Of a stretch of 64,000 nt of DNA, positions 32,620-42,237 are shown piece after piece (positions within the stretch are counted from its first letter, which is position 1; every line of letters starts with the position of its first letter). A program made the position numbers and the translations under genes. Source of the stretch: RHLJ01 sp965601955 (GTDB lineage: Bacteria; Bacteroidota; Rhodothermia; Balneolales; Balneolaceae). The stretch lies in contig OZ271855.1 in assembly GCA_965601955.1 (NCBI GenBank), forward strand, positions 3,286,001 to 3,350,000, written 5' to 3'. Below the pieces are notes generated by a model. It ran no database searches. It was not told the DNA's origin and saw nothing but the letters and a program-made list of their open reading frames with translations.

Positions 32620-32710
32620 TCCACTATTTCAGAGAACAACTTTCGGAGATAAAAAAAGCTGACTTAAACTTGCGTTATAAACCAGCGATTTCGTTTCCTC
32701 GAAAGGATTA

Positions 32711-32743
32711 CAAAGGTACGGCGAAGCTGTTATAATTTGCAAA
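32711..32743 (-). promoter_or_regulatory. rRNA operon promoter (Bacteroidota type)
   Basis: On the minus strand TTTG (32743-32740) lies 21 bases before TACCTTTG (32718-32711), matching the -33 TTTG and -7 TAnnTTTG consensus of Bacteroidota sigma factors. Predicted transcription start is near 32705, giving a leader of about 180 bases before 16S. Confidence 0.78.
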
Positions 32744-32803
32744 CTAAAACAGCAGATTTTTTCTTTTTTTCGAATAAAATTTAGAGCCCTTATAATTAAG
32801 TGT

Positions 32804-33544
32804 CTAATAAGCTCGATTTACCTCAGGATCCTCTTCATACCTTTTAAATAATCTTACTCCCAGATACATTAGTGGCGTATCAAAAAGGGCGAAGAAAAAC
32901 TTGAAGAGGTAGGAGTTAAGAATCAAAATGATAACCGCAGGTATGGAATTGATACTATCCCCTAAATTACCTGCTACATATAGTATAGTTATGATGGCGG
33001 TTGAATCTACCAATTGGCTGAACATGGTGGAACCATTGTTGCGTAACCAGAGATGCTTACCTTTAGTTTTTTTCTTCCAGAAATGGAATAACCGCACATC
33101 CACACTTTGAGCAATTAGATAAGCAATCATACTTGCTATTACATTCCCCACCATGAACTCATAAACCCCTTCAAACAAATCTAAGCCGCCACTTACGCCA
33201 GCAGAGTTGGGAAGCCAGTGGTTTACTGACATTAGAAAAAGCATGAAAACGTTCATTGAGAATCCAACCCAAACAATCAATTGGGCTTTCTTTCTGCCAA
33301 AGAGTTCTGAAATTAAATCGGTTGCCAAAAAGGTAAAGGGGTATGCAATTAATCCAGCAGGAACACTCATCGTGTAAATGCTTCCATTCCTTACAATTTC
33401 AGGAGTAATTGCCTGTAACCAACCGGGCATATCTAACGTGAAGATGGTCACAAATTTTGTTGTTCCAATTACATTCCCTAATACCAATGATGTAAGAAAG
33501 ATACCGGAAAGAGTCAGGAACAATGCATCCCTTTTATAGTCCAT
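32804..33544 (-). CDS. Queuosine precursor transporter (YhhQ/VUT family)
   Basis: This 246-residue protein has six or so TM helices. The family core is clear: NVIGTTKFV in TM1, GLIAYPFTFLATDLISELFGRKKA (about 61-84), FMVGNVIASMIAYLIAQSVDVRLFHFWKKKTKG and the DST motif in MFSQLVDSTAIITI. Members import queuine or preQ precursors for tRNA queuosine modification. It is monocistronic next to the rRNA promoter. No preQ1 riboswitch could be recognised in the 107 bases upstream. Confidence 0.88.
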   Translation of the reverse strand: MDYKRDALFLTLSGIFLTSLVLGNVIGTTKFVTIFTLDMPGWLQAITPEIVRNGSIYTMSVPAGLIAYPFTFLATDLISELFGRKKAQLIVWVGFSMNVFMLFLMSVNHWLPNSAGVSGGLDLFEGVYEFMVGNVIASMIAYLIAQSVDVRLFHFWKKKTKGKHLWLRNNGSTMFSQLVDSTAIITILYVAGNLGDSINSIPAVIILILNSYLFKFFFALFDTPLMYLGVRLFKRYEEDPEVNRAY

Positions 33545-33651
33545 AAACTGAGTGCTGTTATTTGGCGATTAAAAATTACAAAGTACACTATTTTTTATGC
33601 AGAACGAACTTCTGTCGCAACCGATTTGTTAAGGCTTGAAATTAAATCATC

Positions 33652-34362
33652 ATGAGTGCAGAGAAAATTAATAAGAAGATTGAAATAACATGGGCGGCTG
33701 TTGAAATCTACGGTGCCAAAAGTAAATTGAGCATCCCGGACTTGGTCGATAAAACCGGTCTTTCAGCATCAGAAATTTACTCCTACTTCCCCAATAAAAA
33801 GTCCATCCTTTCATTTTATTACCCAGCCTTAATCTATCAATACTGGGCTATGGTTGAAGAGATTGAGGATTTCGAGGATTATTCAATTTCAGAGAAGTTT
33901 TCAAATTTCATCTATACCCTCTTTGATATGCTTACAGATGCCGAGGTCTTTGTAAAAGATACTTTTAACAAGCATGTGTTCAATAAAGGTTCCCGGTCTG
34001 AATTTCATAAAGAAGCGGCAGCCCTATTCAAAGAATTCCTTACTACAGATGGAAACATCGCAGTAAGCGCTGGATTCTTCATGAAGGATTACTTCTACTC
34101 GATCCTGGCTAGCCAATACTTATTCCTTGTAAAATTCTGGCTTAGTGATACTTCAGAACAAAAGGAAAACACTCTTGCACTTGTTGATAAACTGACTTCC
34201 CTTTTTGAAGAAACAGTTTACAATAAAACTATAGACAAAGGCTTTGACTTGGTTAAGTATATGTTAGGAACCATCGGAATAGGTAATGAAATTCCATTTT
34301 TCGGAGACTGTATGAAGGATATGTTTTCAGAGAAAGCAGAGGAGGAAAAAGACAATGAATGA
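33652..34362 (+). CDS. TetR-family transcriptional regulator
   Basis: This 236-residue protein has an N-terminal HTH (about 8-55; LSIPDLVDKTGLSASEIYSYFPNKKSIL), the TetR pattern, and a C-terminal helical ligand/dimer domain of about 170 residues. Its last 8 bases overlap the ABC1/UbiB kinase start, so the pair is translationally coupled. The pairing of TetR-like regulators with ABC1 kinases suggests that it controls its own operon (inference). Confidence 0.85.
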   Translation: MSAEKINKKIEITWAAVEIYGAKSKLSIPDLVDKTGLSASEIYSYFPNKKSILSFYYPALIYQYWAMVEEIEDFEDYSISEKFSNFIYTLFDMLTDAEVFVKDTFNKHVFNKGSRSEFHKEAAALFKEFLTTDGNIAVSAGFFMKDYFYSILASQYLFLVKFWLSDTSEQKENTLALVDKLTSLFEETVYNKTIDKGFDLVKYMLGTIGIGNEIPFFGDCMKDMFSEKAEEEKDNE

Positions 34363-35680
34363 TTTTCCTTCATCCAAATTTGAACGAGGCAAAATAATCG
34401 CCAAAACCGGCATTAAAGTAGGTACTAATTATGCACAAAGATATCTCAAAAAAAAGGTGACGGGAGAATCCTCGGATGACAAAGAGTTTCATACCAATAA
34501 TGCAAAGGAGGTCTTCAAGGAGTTTACCAAACTCAGAGGTACTGCTCTAAAAATAGCCCAGGGAATGAGCATGGATCAGGGTTTTCTTCCTGAGGAATTT
34601 GCTGAAGTAATGAGCCAAGCCCAATACTCTGTCCCTCCTATTAATAAGGCGCTTGTTCGAACCATTATAAAAAGGGAACTGGGAGATTATCCTGAAAACA
34701 TCTTTGCAAAGTTTGATAGCCAGGCATTTGCTGCGGCTTCAATAGGACAGGTACACCGGGCTGAACTGAAAAGCGGTGAAAAAGTAGCCGTCAAAATCCA
34801 GTACCCGAATGTAAGGGAGACCATTAATTCAGATATGGCAGTCGCCAAATCGTTAGCCAGGAGAATTATAAAGAAGGGACAGGATATTGATCCTTATTTC
34901 AACGAGATTCGAAATACCTTAATGGAGGAAACAGATTATATCCACGAAGGATCTCAGATTGATCAGTTCAGAAAACGATTTGGAAATGAAGTACTACTTA
35001 TTCCTAAATGGATAGAAGAGTATTCCACTGAAAAGGTACTCTGTATGAGTTTCATTGAAGGAAGACACCTTGGCGATTTTTTGAAGGAAAACCCTTCACA
35101 GGAAATGCGTAATCATTTCGGGCAAATGATTTGGGATTTTTTCCATGAAGAAATAAGAGTGGGCGGTTATGTGCACGCGGATACGCATCCCGGTAATTTC
35201 CTTTTTACTTATGATGGGAAACTTGGTGTAATCGATTTTGGATGTGTAAAGCTTTTCCCTGATGAATTCTTCAAAAACTATCTACGCCTGCTCCCTACCC
35301 ATCTAGCTAATGACCTGAATGCGATCCGTGATTTGTACGTAAAACTGGATGTAATAAATCCTGAATCCGAAACTCAGGATCGCGAAGAGGAATACTATAA
35401 TTTTGCTCGTAATTATGGAATCATGTTTTCCAGACCATACCGGTACGATGTATTTGATTTCAGTGACCCCAAGTTCGATCAGGAAATTAGGCACTTCACC
35501 AAGGAAGCTCCTTTATCTAATGAGTTAAGAGGATCAAAGCATTTTCTATATACCAGCCGGGTACATACCGGACTTTACAGTATACTTATTAAACTTGGCG
35601 CTCAAATTGAGACATCAGGAGCAAAAAAGATTCTTAGTGAGCTATTGGATATGGAGTTTGAAACCTACGCAGTTGTCTAG
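34355..35680 (+). CDS. ABC1/UbiB (ADCK)-family atypical kinase
   Basis: This 441-residue protein has the family's KxGQ-like helix (LKIAQGMSMDQGFLPEEF, about 67-84), the Ala-rich nucleotide loop AAASIGQVHRA (about 127-137), VAVKIQYPNV, and the catalytic and metal-binding blocks HADTHPGNFLF and GVIDFGCVKLF. Bacterial members support quinone biosynthesis or lipid handling, probably through ATPase activity. It lacks the C-terminal TM pair of Escherichia coli UbiB. It is coupled to the TetR gene and converges with the hybrid kinase (4-base overlap). Confidence 0.88.
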   Translation: MNDFPSSKFERGKIIAKTGIKVGTNYAQRYLKKKVTGESSDDKEFHTNNAKEVFKEFTKLRGTALKIAQGMSMDQGFLPEEFAEVMSQAQYSVPPINKALVRTIIKRELGDYPENIFAKFDSQAFAAASIGQVHRAELKSGEKVAVKIQYPNVRETINSDMAVAKSLARRIIKKGQDIDPYFNEIRNTLMEETDYIHEGSQIDQFRKRFGNEVLLIPKWIEEYSTEKVLCMSFIEGRHLGDFLKENPSQEMRNHFGQMIWDFFHEEIRVGGYVHADTHPGNFLFTYDGKLGVIDFGCVKLFPDEFFKNYLRLLPTHLANDLNAIRDLYVKLDVINPESETQDREEEYYNFARNYGIMFSRPYRYDVFDFSDPKFDQEIRHFTKEAPLSNELRGSKHFLYTSRVHTGLYSILIKLGAQIETSGAKKILSELLDMEFETYAVV

Positions 35681-37410
35681 TTAAGATATTTGCCAAGGGC
35701 TTCCTTGAGCATTTCTTTTGTGATAGGTTTACTTACAAACCCATCTATTCCTGCCTTGTCATACTTATCCTGATCATTCATCAGGGCGTTTGCGGTGATG
35801 GCCAGGATAACAGGTTTTTTACCATTATAATTTTCTCTCTTAATTAATTCAGAAGCTTCAAATCCATCCATCACAGGCATCTGCATATCCATAAGGATAA
35901 TATCATAGGTTTTTTCTCTCGCCATCTGAACAGCTTCTTCTCCATGCTCTGCCTCATCTATTGTAGCTATGCCGAAACCCTCGAGCATTTTCCGAATTAC
36001 TATTCGATTTATTCGCACATCCTCTGCTACCAAAACCTGTAGCCTTTCCATAGTTAGTCCTTCCAATTGTAGATTATCGACCTTAAGCTTTTTTTCCTCA
36101 CCGATCAAAAATGGTAATCGAAACCAAAACTCTGAACCTTGCCCTTCTTTTGATTCGAATCCAATTTCACCACCCATCCATGATACTAATTTTTTTGAAA
36201 TGGATAATCCCAGTCCCGTTCCTTCAATATTCCGATCTGCGCTCCCTTTATAGAACTTACTGAATAAGTTTACCTGAGCTTCTTCTGAGATGCCAACTCC
36301 TGTATCTATTACCGAAAGCTTAACTTCGGCACTTTCCTCATCCATACTAACGAGTTCGGATTTAATGCTGACTTGCCCTTCATGCGTAAACTTGATGGCA
36401 TTATTAATCAAGTTGAGCAGTATTTGCCGAAACCTGAGCACATCCCCCATTAATACTTTGGGCACTTTTTTGTCATGGTTTATTATGATCTCCACTTTAC
36501 CTTCTTTTTTATCTACCCTGGGCTTCACAAGCTTTATCAGTCTTTCTATATCCTTTTTGATATCAATCTCACTTGCCTGAAATGCCAGTTTTCCACTCTC
36601 TATGAGAGTCACATCCAGAATATCACTAATCAAGCTATGCAGTAACTCACTACTATATGATAAACTGGATACCAAATCTTTTTGCTCGTCATTAAGAGAT
36701 GTCTCTTGCAAGAGTTCTGATATGCCTACAATCCCATTTAAAGGAGTTCTCATTTCATGACTAATGGTAGCCAAAAAATCAGACTTCGCTTTATCCGCAG
36801 ATAATGCCTTTTCTTTTTCTTCTGCTAACTCCAGGATAGTTCCCTTCAACTTTTTTCTGTCCCTCGAATATGCTCGTTTAAAAACGAATAAAGCATAGCC
36901 CAATACACATATCGTAATTACACTAGTAATCGCTAGGTCACGAATTCGGGCAGCTTCATCAGTATAAGCAACTGCTAGGCCTGGAACCGTCATTTCCTGG
37001 TAAGAATAAATGAGGACGATCACCATACTGGCAGCGATAAAGGCCAGGTAAGAACGAAGGTGAAGCACCATTAATCCTGATACAAATACAAGAAGGAACA
37101 TCTGGATGATGGCCCCAGTAATACCACCTGCCGGTAACCACGCGTAGATCAACATTAGAAGGGCAATACTATAATAAATGCCTGTTGTAATCCTAAAGGA
37201 TACACCAAACCTATAAGCAATATAGATTCCGGTATATATAATTAGACAACTTATGTATACCGTTTTGATGATAGGAGTATAATTGGCAACGACCGAATAG
37301 ATACTCCAGAAAGTGAATACAGCAACTGTAAGAAAAAGAGTTATATCAAATAACCTGTACTCTATCCTAAGATTTGGATCTAATTTTGGAAGGAGGTCTT
37401 TAAGATTCAC
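35677..37410 (-). CDS. Hybrid histidine kinase with receiver domain
   Basis: This 577-residue protein has six TM helices without a large external domain (about 20-175), a coiled coil, HisKA (ISHEMRTPLNG, His 218), HATPase (NLINNAIKFTHEG; DTGVGI; GTGLGLSISKKLV) and a C-terminal receiver with phospho-Asp 508 in ILMDMQMPVMDG and the conserved Lys in FVSKPI. It has no DNA-binding domain, so the output partner (for example an Hpt protein) must lie elsewhere. The start is GTG at 37410; no ATG occurs upstream before a stop, and none downstream preserves TM1. Confidence 0.91.
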   Translation of the reverse strand: MNLKDLLPKLDPNLRIEYRLFDITLFLTVAVFTFWSIYSVVANYTPIIKTVYISCLIIYTGIYIAYRFGVSFRITTGIYYSIALLMLIYAWLPAGGITGAIIQMFLLVFVSGLMVLHLRSYLAFIAASMVIVLIYSYQEMTVPGLAVAYTDEAARIRDLAITSVITICVLGYALFVFKRAYSRDRKKLKGTILELAEEKEKALSADKAKSDFLATISHEMRTPLNGIVGISELLQETSLNDEQKDLVSSLSYSSELLHSLISDILDVTLIESGKLAFQASEIDIKKDIERLIKLVKPRVDKKEGKVEIIINHDKKVPKVLMGDVLRFRQILLNLINNAIKFTHEGQVSIKSELVSMDEESAEVKLSVIDTGVGISEEAQVNLFSKFYKGSADRNIEGTGLGLSISKKLVSWMGGEIGFESKEGQGSEFWFRLPFLIGEEKKLKVDNLQLEGLTMERLQVLVAEDVRINRIVIRKMLEGFGIATIDEAEHGEEAVQMAREKTYDIILMDMQMPVMDGFEASELIKRENYNGKKPVILAITANALMNDQDKYDKAGIDGFVSKPITKEMLKEALGKYLN

Positions 37411-37463
37411 TCGGGCCTTTCTTAATTTTATTTAAGATAGAGAATTGACCGAAAGCGAAAAAT

Positions 37464-37498
37464 AATAAAAAAAGCACGAATCAGACGATCCGTGCTTT
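37464..37498 (-). terminator. Terminator following hflC
   Basis: An 8-bp stem AAAGCACG (37471-37478) / CGTGCTTT (37491-37498) has a 12-base loop and, on the minus strand, a T-rich tail (complement of AATAATAAAAAAA). It lies 23 bases after the hflC stop. Confidence 0.82.
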
Positions 37499-37520
37499 GT
37501 AAAAATGATTCATCATTCAA

Positions 37521-38468
37521 TTAATTATCAATCGAATTCAAATACTTATAGAATTCGCTGTTTGTGGAAATGATGAGAGAGGTTTCTGAATCGATGGTAT
37601 TTCGATATGCTTCCATGCTTTTTATGAAAGCATATAATTCACGAGCTGAAGCTGTTCTGTTATAGGCTTCATTATAAATGGAAGCTGCTTCTGCATCAGC
37701 CCTACCTCGAATAGTTTCTGCTTCCCTGAACGCCTCTGACTGGATACGTAAAAGCTCGCGATCCTTTTCACCATTTATTCGAGAAGATTCACCTTGTCCT
37801 TCAGATCTGAATTTATCAGCAATTCTGTTACGTTCAGAAATCATACGATCATACACGGTACGGCGCACTTCCTCTGCGTAATTGATTCTTTTAAATCTGA
37901 AGTCAAGTACTTCGATACCTAAGTCGGCAGTACGTTGATTAGCAAGCTCAACGATCTGATTTTGAATAGACTCTCTTCCCACAATTATAGTTTGCAGGGA
38001 ATCGCTTACGATATCAGCCAATTCATCTTCTTGAGCTGGTTCACGATTAGAAGTTCGTATTAACTCAACTAAATCATGAGCTGCAACTGCGTTTCTCGTT
38101 TCCCCATCTAAGATATCATCTAATCGAGATTGAGCTCCACGCTCATTTCCTAAACGCTCGAAGTATTTTAGCGGATCGGTAATCACCCAACGGGCATAGG
38201 TATCCACAAAGATGAATACTTTATCTTTGGTAGGTACCTGGTTAGGATCACCATCCCACTCCAGATATCTCTTTTCGAAGTAGTTTGCTGTTTGTAAGAA
38301 AGGGATTTTAATATTTAATCCCGGTTCAGTAATTGCTTCTCCTTTTGGCTCACCAAACTGAGTAATAATCACCTGGTTTCTTTCATTTACCACAAACAAA
38401 GCCTGGGATAGTACTAATGCTACAATACCCAGCACAACTAATAATGTAATTCCTTTTAATTCTTTCAT
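37521..38468 (-). CDS. hflC: Protease modulator HflC
   Basis: This is a 315-residue SPFH/prohibitin-domain protein. It has one N-terminal TM (about 5-25), an SPFH domain (about 25-215; VNERNQVIITQFGEPKG, FKRINYAEEVRRTVYDRM) and a C-terminal coiled coil (about 215-290) rich in EAETIRGRADAEAA repeats. With HflK it forms a large membrane cage around FtsH and limits its proteolysis. It is 18 bases downstream of hflK and ends the operon at a terminator. Confidence 0.93.
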   Translation of the reverse strand: MKELKGITLLVVLGIVALVLSQALFVVNERNQVIITQFGEPKGEAITEPGLNIKIPFLQTANYFEKRYLEWDGDPNQVPTKDKVFIFVDTYARWVITDPLKYFERLGNERGAQSRLDDILDGETRNAVAAHDLVELIRTSNREPAQEDELADIVSDSLQTIIVGRESIQNQIVELANQRTADLGIEVLDFRFKRINYAEEVRRTVYDRMISERNRIADKFRSEGQGESSRINGEKDRELLRIQSEAFREAETIRGRADAEAASIYNEAYNRTASARELYAFIKSMEAYRNTIDSETSLIISTNSEFYKYLNSIDN

Positions 38469-38486
38469 TGTTTTATTCCTTAGAAA

Positions 38487-39485
38487 TTATTGGTTGCTTC
38501 CTGAAGTACGGCGTGCACCATCCATTTGAAGTTGCAGAAGCGGAATCACACTATTTCCCTCTTCATCAGTGATGATCTTTTGTCCCATTTGAGGCAAAAT
38601 GTCTTCCATAGTCTCAAGAAAAATCCTTCTCTTGGTCACTTCTGGTGCTTTGATATACTCAGCATAAAGATCATTAAACCTTGAGACCTCACCCTGGGCA
38701 CGATTTACTCGATCTAAGGCATACCCTTCTGCTTGTTGAATGGTTTGTTCAGCTTCCCCTGAGGCTCTAGGAATAACCCGGTTATATTCAGCCCTTGCTT
38801 GGTTAATGAGTGTTTCGCGTTGTTGTTGAGCTTCGTTTACACCATTAAAGGAAGGCTTTACCGGATCTGGTGGATTTGCATCCTGAAGTACTACCTGTTC
38901 AATTTTGATTCCCATCTCATACTCATTGGTAATTTCCTGGAGAATCACTTCTACTTCTGAGGCTACCTCGGCACGACCAACTGTCAGTACTTCATTTACT
39001 GTTCTATCTCCAACAGTTTGTCTCATTGCTGCTTCAGCAATATCTCTAAGAGTGTCATCTATATTTCTGACTTTGAATAAGTAATTGTATGGATTGTCAA
39101 TACGATATTGAACTACCCACTCTACATCTCCCAGGTTCAGATCGCCGGTAAGCATCAACGACTCTCCACCATAACCCGCTTTTCTATATGTAGAGTTTAC
39201 TCCGGCTGAAGTAGTCCGATATCCAAATTCTTGTTTCAGTTGTCGTTGAACAGGTACATAACTTACCTGGTCTATGAAAGGTATTTTAAAGTTTAATCCG
39301 GGTTTTGCTTCTTTAACATATTTCCCGAAACGCATTACAACGCCTACTTCTTCAGTCTCTACAGTAAAGAAAGAAGAAAAGACGGCAGCAAGTGCTACAA
39401 ACCCCACAATAATCAGCCGGATATTTTTTGTAATCCGTTCGAACTGTGGAGGCAGATTAAGTTCAAAGTTAGGTTCTTGAGCCAT
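38487..39485 (-). CDS. hflK: Protease modulator HflK
   Basis: This 332-residue protein has a short cytoplasmic N terminus with NLPPQFERI, one TM (about 24-42), an SPFH domain (VETEEVGVVMRFGKYVKEAKPGLNFKIPFID) and a C-terminal coiled coil with YALDRVNRAQGEVSRF. The KFL-like HflK segment NPPDPVKPSFNGVNEAQQ is present. It lacks the long Gly-rich N terminus of the Escherichia coli protein. It is first gene of the hflKC pair. Confidence 0.93.
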   Translation of the reverse strand: MAQEPNFELNLPPQFERITKNIRLIIVGFVALAAVFSSFFTVETEEVGVVMRFGKYVKEAKPGLNFKIPFIDQVSYVPVQRQLKQEFGYRTTSAGVNSTYRKAGYGGESLMLTGDLNLGDVEWVVQYRIDNPYNYLFKVRNIDDTLRDIAEAAMRQTVGDRTVNEVLTVGRAEVASEVEVILQEITNEYEMGIKIEQVVLQDANPPDPVKPSFNGVNEAQQQRETLINQARAEYNRVIPRASGEAEQTIQQAEGYALDRVNRAQGEVSRFNDLYAEYIKAPEVTKRRIFLETMEDILPQMGQKIITDEEGNSVIPLLQLQMDGARRTSGSNQ

Positions 39486-39512
39486 CGACTTATTTTTAGT
39501 GGTTAATTAATT

Positions 39513-39545
39513 AACAGGTACAATAATCCCAAAGATTGCGCCAAA
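39513..39545 (-). promoter_or_regulatory. Possible hflK promoter
   Basis: On the minus strand TTTG (39545-39542) is followed after 21 bases by TACCTGTT (39520-39513), the same spacing as in the rRNA promoter but with an imperfect -7 element. It is 28 bases before the hflK start. Confidence 0.4.
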
Positions 39546-39578
39546 ATTTGATGGCGTGTAAAACTGACAGAAGTCAGG

Positions 39579-42131
39579 CTACACTTTCAGGCAAATTACC
39601 GTTGTGTCATCAGCTAACTGGTAGTTACTGAATTTCTGAACGGTTCTTTTGATCTCCTGGGCAATTTCGTTAGAAGACAAGTTTTCAGTATGAATCCGTT
39701 CCAACATTCTAGGAACTTCATCAAAACCGAATCGTTCACCTTGTTCATTAGCCGCTTCAGGAAGGCCATCCGAATAAAGAAGAAACACATCTCCTTTCTT
39801 AAGCTTGAATTCCTGCGCATGATATTCGGTGTCTGGTTTAAATCCAAGGGGTAATCTTGGTTCAGGAGTTTGCACAAAATCAGCTACACCATTTCTCTTG
39901 ATAATAGGCTTACAGTGCCCGGCATTTACAACCGAAATTGTTTTCGTTTCGAAATTGTATTGCGCCATTGCACAGGTTATGAATGTTCGTTTATCTGTAC
40001 GAACAAAAATAGGCTCATTTACCTGTGTTAAAATACGCTCTGGGGTATCCTCTTTCATTCGGGATAATAATAGCCCACTTGTAAAAATGGCTGGCATGGC
40101 AGCACGCATAGCTTTTCCAGATACATCAACAACAACCATTGTCAATACCTTTGGCTTGCCCTCTTGATCTTTAGTTAGAACGTAATCAAAATAATCTCCT
40201 CCTACTTCAAATGATGGCAGGAAGAACCCATACACATCAAAACCTTCTCCTGTGGGTGGTTGTAATGGCATTAATTTATACTGGCTTTCCCGGGCTATCT
40301 CTATCTCTTTTTCCACCCTCATGTGTTGAGCAATTCTCTCCTGATATTCTGGTATATAATCACCTACTTCAGAAACTGGCATCCCATATTTATAGGTTAT
40401 AAATCCAAACAAAGGCACGCCAGCTATTAAGAACCCCTGCACCCACCAGGTAGATGCCATTTCTAAATCTGTAGAGCCTATATAAGGCATCATCATGATT
40501 ACCGTGCAAAATACCCACCAGGCGGTATTTGAAGTAATGATCCCATACTTCTCATATACTATGACTAAAAGAAAACCTAGTGCTAAGAAAATCGCGAAAT
40601 CTCCCCAAAAAGTAAGCGGCGTTGCTACCAGGCGGCCAAGAACAGTAAGAGAAATTGAAGTAAATAGTATTGCGGTAATAATTGATACCCAACTATTCTT
40701 GATCCAGTTTTTACAGAAACCATAAACAAAGCCAACCTGAGCAAATCCAACTAACCAAACCGTAGACCAGGCGCTCATATTGATCGTTAAGATTCTTGAT
40801 TTTATTGCGGCTTCTGTAAACCCAAACTGACTGTCCGTTTGGCTGAAGTAACTACCCATAAAAAACAGGGTTATCGCGAATACTCCGAGTAAAATTCCCC
40901 CAATAAAAAAGCCTGTTACCAGCGCATCTCCTGTTTCTCGCACAAAAAACTTACGCTGCCAGAAAGCATCCATTAATTCTACCTGCCCATTTTTTTGAGA
41001 CCGGGCAAATGCCTCCCAACTTATATATGCTACTGAAGCGTAGATACCAAGAAAAACACCCACAAGTAAGCTATTGAGAATCATCGCAAATAATGTAGTC
41101 CCTCCATAAAAGTCACCAAAGACGCTCCAGAAATAGATGACACGCCACCCGAAGTAGGTAAGCAGTATGGCTACAAATACAAATAGAGCCCTCCTCCATT
41201 CTACTTTCCCTTTAAAAATATTTATGATTCCTACCCCAAGAACCAATATCCCTAAAATTAATATCACAACAATAAAAGCAATCTCAATCGCACTTAGAAT
41301 ACCATCTCCGGGGGTATTCAATATTTCAGGCTCAAGCTCATTCTTTGCTGAAAAGCTATTGATGGAGTATCCAAATCTTGTGCTAAAGCCTGAGGGAGAT
41401 TCAAATTCTTTAACTACTGTTGTCAACGCGATGGTGAGCCTTTCAGGCCCGTTAGTTACCCCTGCGTCTCTAACCCAGGTTATTTCTATCTCGGAATCTC
41501 CTCCGTTATTCTGGGTATTGGCCTGGGGAGCTGTTTGAATCTCATCATTTATGGAGAAGGAGTTGTCAAAAGATAATGTATCAGTATATCGACTTTGAAC
41601 CAGTATATAATCCTCTAAAGGATACCCAAAAATATCTCCTACGACTGTTTTGGCCACAGCTTCAATAGAGTCGCCCTGCACAAAAGTAGGATTATTAAAT
41701 CCAAGATTAGATTGAAGCCGAATTATTTTTCCATAATTGGAAGTACGGAATGTAAGTTTACCCTGGCTTCTGAATACAGCATTAGGATCCACAACAGACT
41801 GCCCTAATTCCCCTTTGGCAGATATGGTACTGACCCAACTTTGCGTATGAACATTATTTTTATTCATTCTTGAAGGAGTAATCCCTTCTTCTAACGAATC
41901 CTTTAGCTCACTAATGTAACCACTGTGCTGTTGAAACATGGAAGCAATGCCCAAACTGTCCATTGAAAAGCCCAACAGAGGAGCCATTTCAAATATCTTT
42001 TGCTCTACAGAGGTAGCACTTTCTTTCACAGCTCCGTTAGCATTAAAATCAATCTGGTCTCGCAGTAACCAAAAGGCTACAGCCCCAATCACTCCCAGTC
42101 CAAAAATTATATAAGAACTTTTACTAAACAC
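39579..42131 (-). CDS. Membrane SpoIIE/PP2C-type phosphatase
   Basis: This 850-residue protein has an N-terminal TM (about 8-23), an extracytoplasmic domain (about 25-270), a polytopic membrane region with about eight helices (about 280-590), a short coiled coil (RVEKEIEIARESQYKLMP) and a C-terminal SpoIIE phosphatase domain (about 625-850). The domain shows the metal-binding motifs FEVGGDYFDY and VVDVSGKAM, then YSDGLPEA and DDTTVICLKV. Such RsbU/SpoIIE phosphatases dephosphorylate anti-sigma antagonists in partner-switching pathways; no antagonist gene is adjacent. The start is GTG at 42131, since no ATG lies between it and the upstream stop. Confidence 0.87.
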   Translation of the reverse strand: MFSKSSYIIFGLGVIGAVAFWLLRDQIDFNANGAVKESATSVEQKIFEMAPLLGFSMDSLGIASMFQQHSGYISELKDSLEEGITPSRMNKNNVHTQSWVSTISAKGELGQSVVDPNAVFRSQGKLTFRTSNYGKIIRLQSNLGFNNPTFVQGDSIEAVAKTVVGDIFGYPLEDYILVQSRYTDTLSFDNSFSINDEIQTAPQANTQNNGGDSEIEITWVRDAGVTNGPERLTIALTTVVKEFESPSGFSTRFGYSINSFSAKNELEPEILNTPGDGILSAIEIAFIVVILILGILVLGVGIINIFKGKVEWRRALFVFVAILLTYFGWRVIYFWSVFGDFYGGTTLFAMILNSLLVGVFLGIYASVAYISWEAFARSQKNGQVELMDAFWQRKFFVRETGDALVTGFFIGGILLGVFAITLFFMGSYFSQTDSQFGFTEAAIKSRILTINMSAWSTVWLVGFAQVGFVYGFCKNWIKNSWVSIITAILFTSISLTVLGRLVATPLTFWGDFAIFLALGFLLVIVYEKYGIITSNTAWWVFCTVIMMMPYIGSTDLEMASTWWVQGFLIAGVPLFGFITYKYGMPVSEVGDYIPEYQERIAQHMRVEKEIEIARESQYKLMPLQPPTGEGFDVYGFFLPSFEVGGDYFDYVLTKDQEGKPKVLTMVVVDVSGKAMRAAMPAIFTSGLLLSRMKEDTPERILTQVNEPIFVRTDKRTFITCAMAQYNFETKTISVVNAGHCKPIIKRNGVADFVQTPEPRLPLGFKPDTEYHAQEFKLKKGDVFLLYSDGLPEAANEQGERFGFDEVPRMLERIHTENLSSNEIAQEIKRTVQKFSNYQLADDTTVICLKV

Positions 42132-42201
42132 TATGTGATTTCTGTTTGCGGATTCAAACTCATTCCCTACGCGGCAGGCCTCTTATTGTTGCTGGATTTA
42201 T

Positions 42202-42229
42202 AAAAAAATCCCGATCCTGAAATCAGGAT
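42202..42229 (-). terminator. Terminator after the sigma-54 system kinase gene
   Basis: A stem ATCCTG (42214-42219) / CAGGAT (42224-42229) with a 4-base loop is followed on the minus strand by CGGGATTTTTTT. It lies just after the kinase stop at 42238. Confidence 0.7.
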
Positions 42230-42237
42230 AAGAATTT

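Noticed and set aside
33545..33651. preQ1 riboswitch upstream of the queuosine-precursor transporter
   Set aside because: I could find neither the hairpin nor the A-rich tail with its conserved core in these 107 bases.
39564..39577. CTGAC/GTCAG stem near the SpoIIE phosphatase stop as a terminator
   Set aside because: The stem is only 5 bp and its tail has just four T, too weak to annotate.
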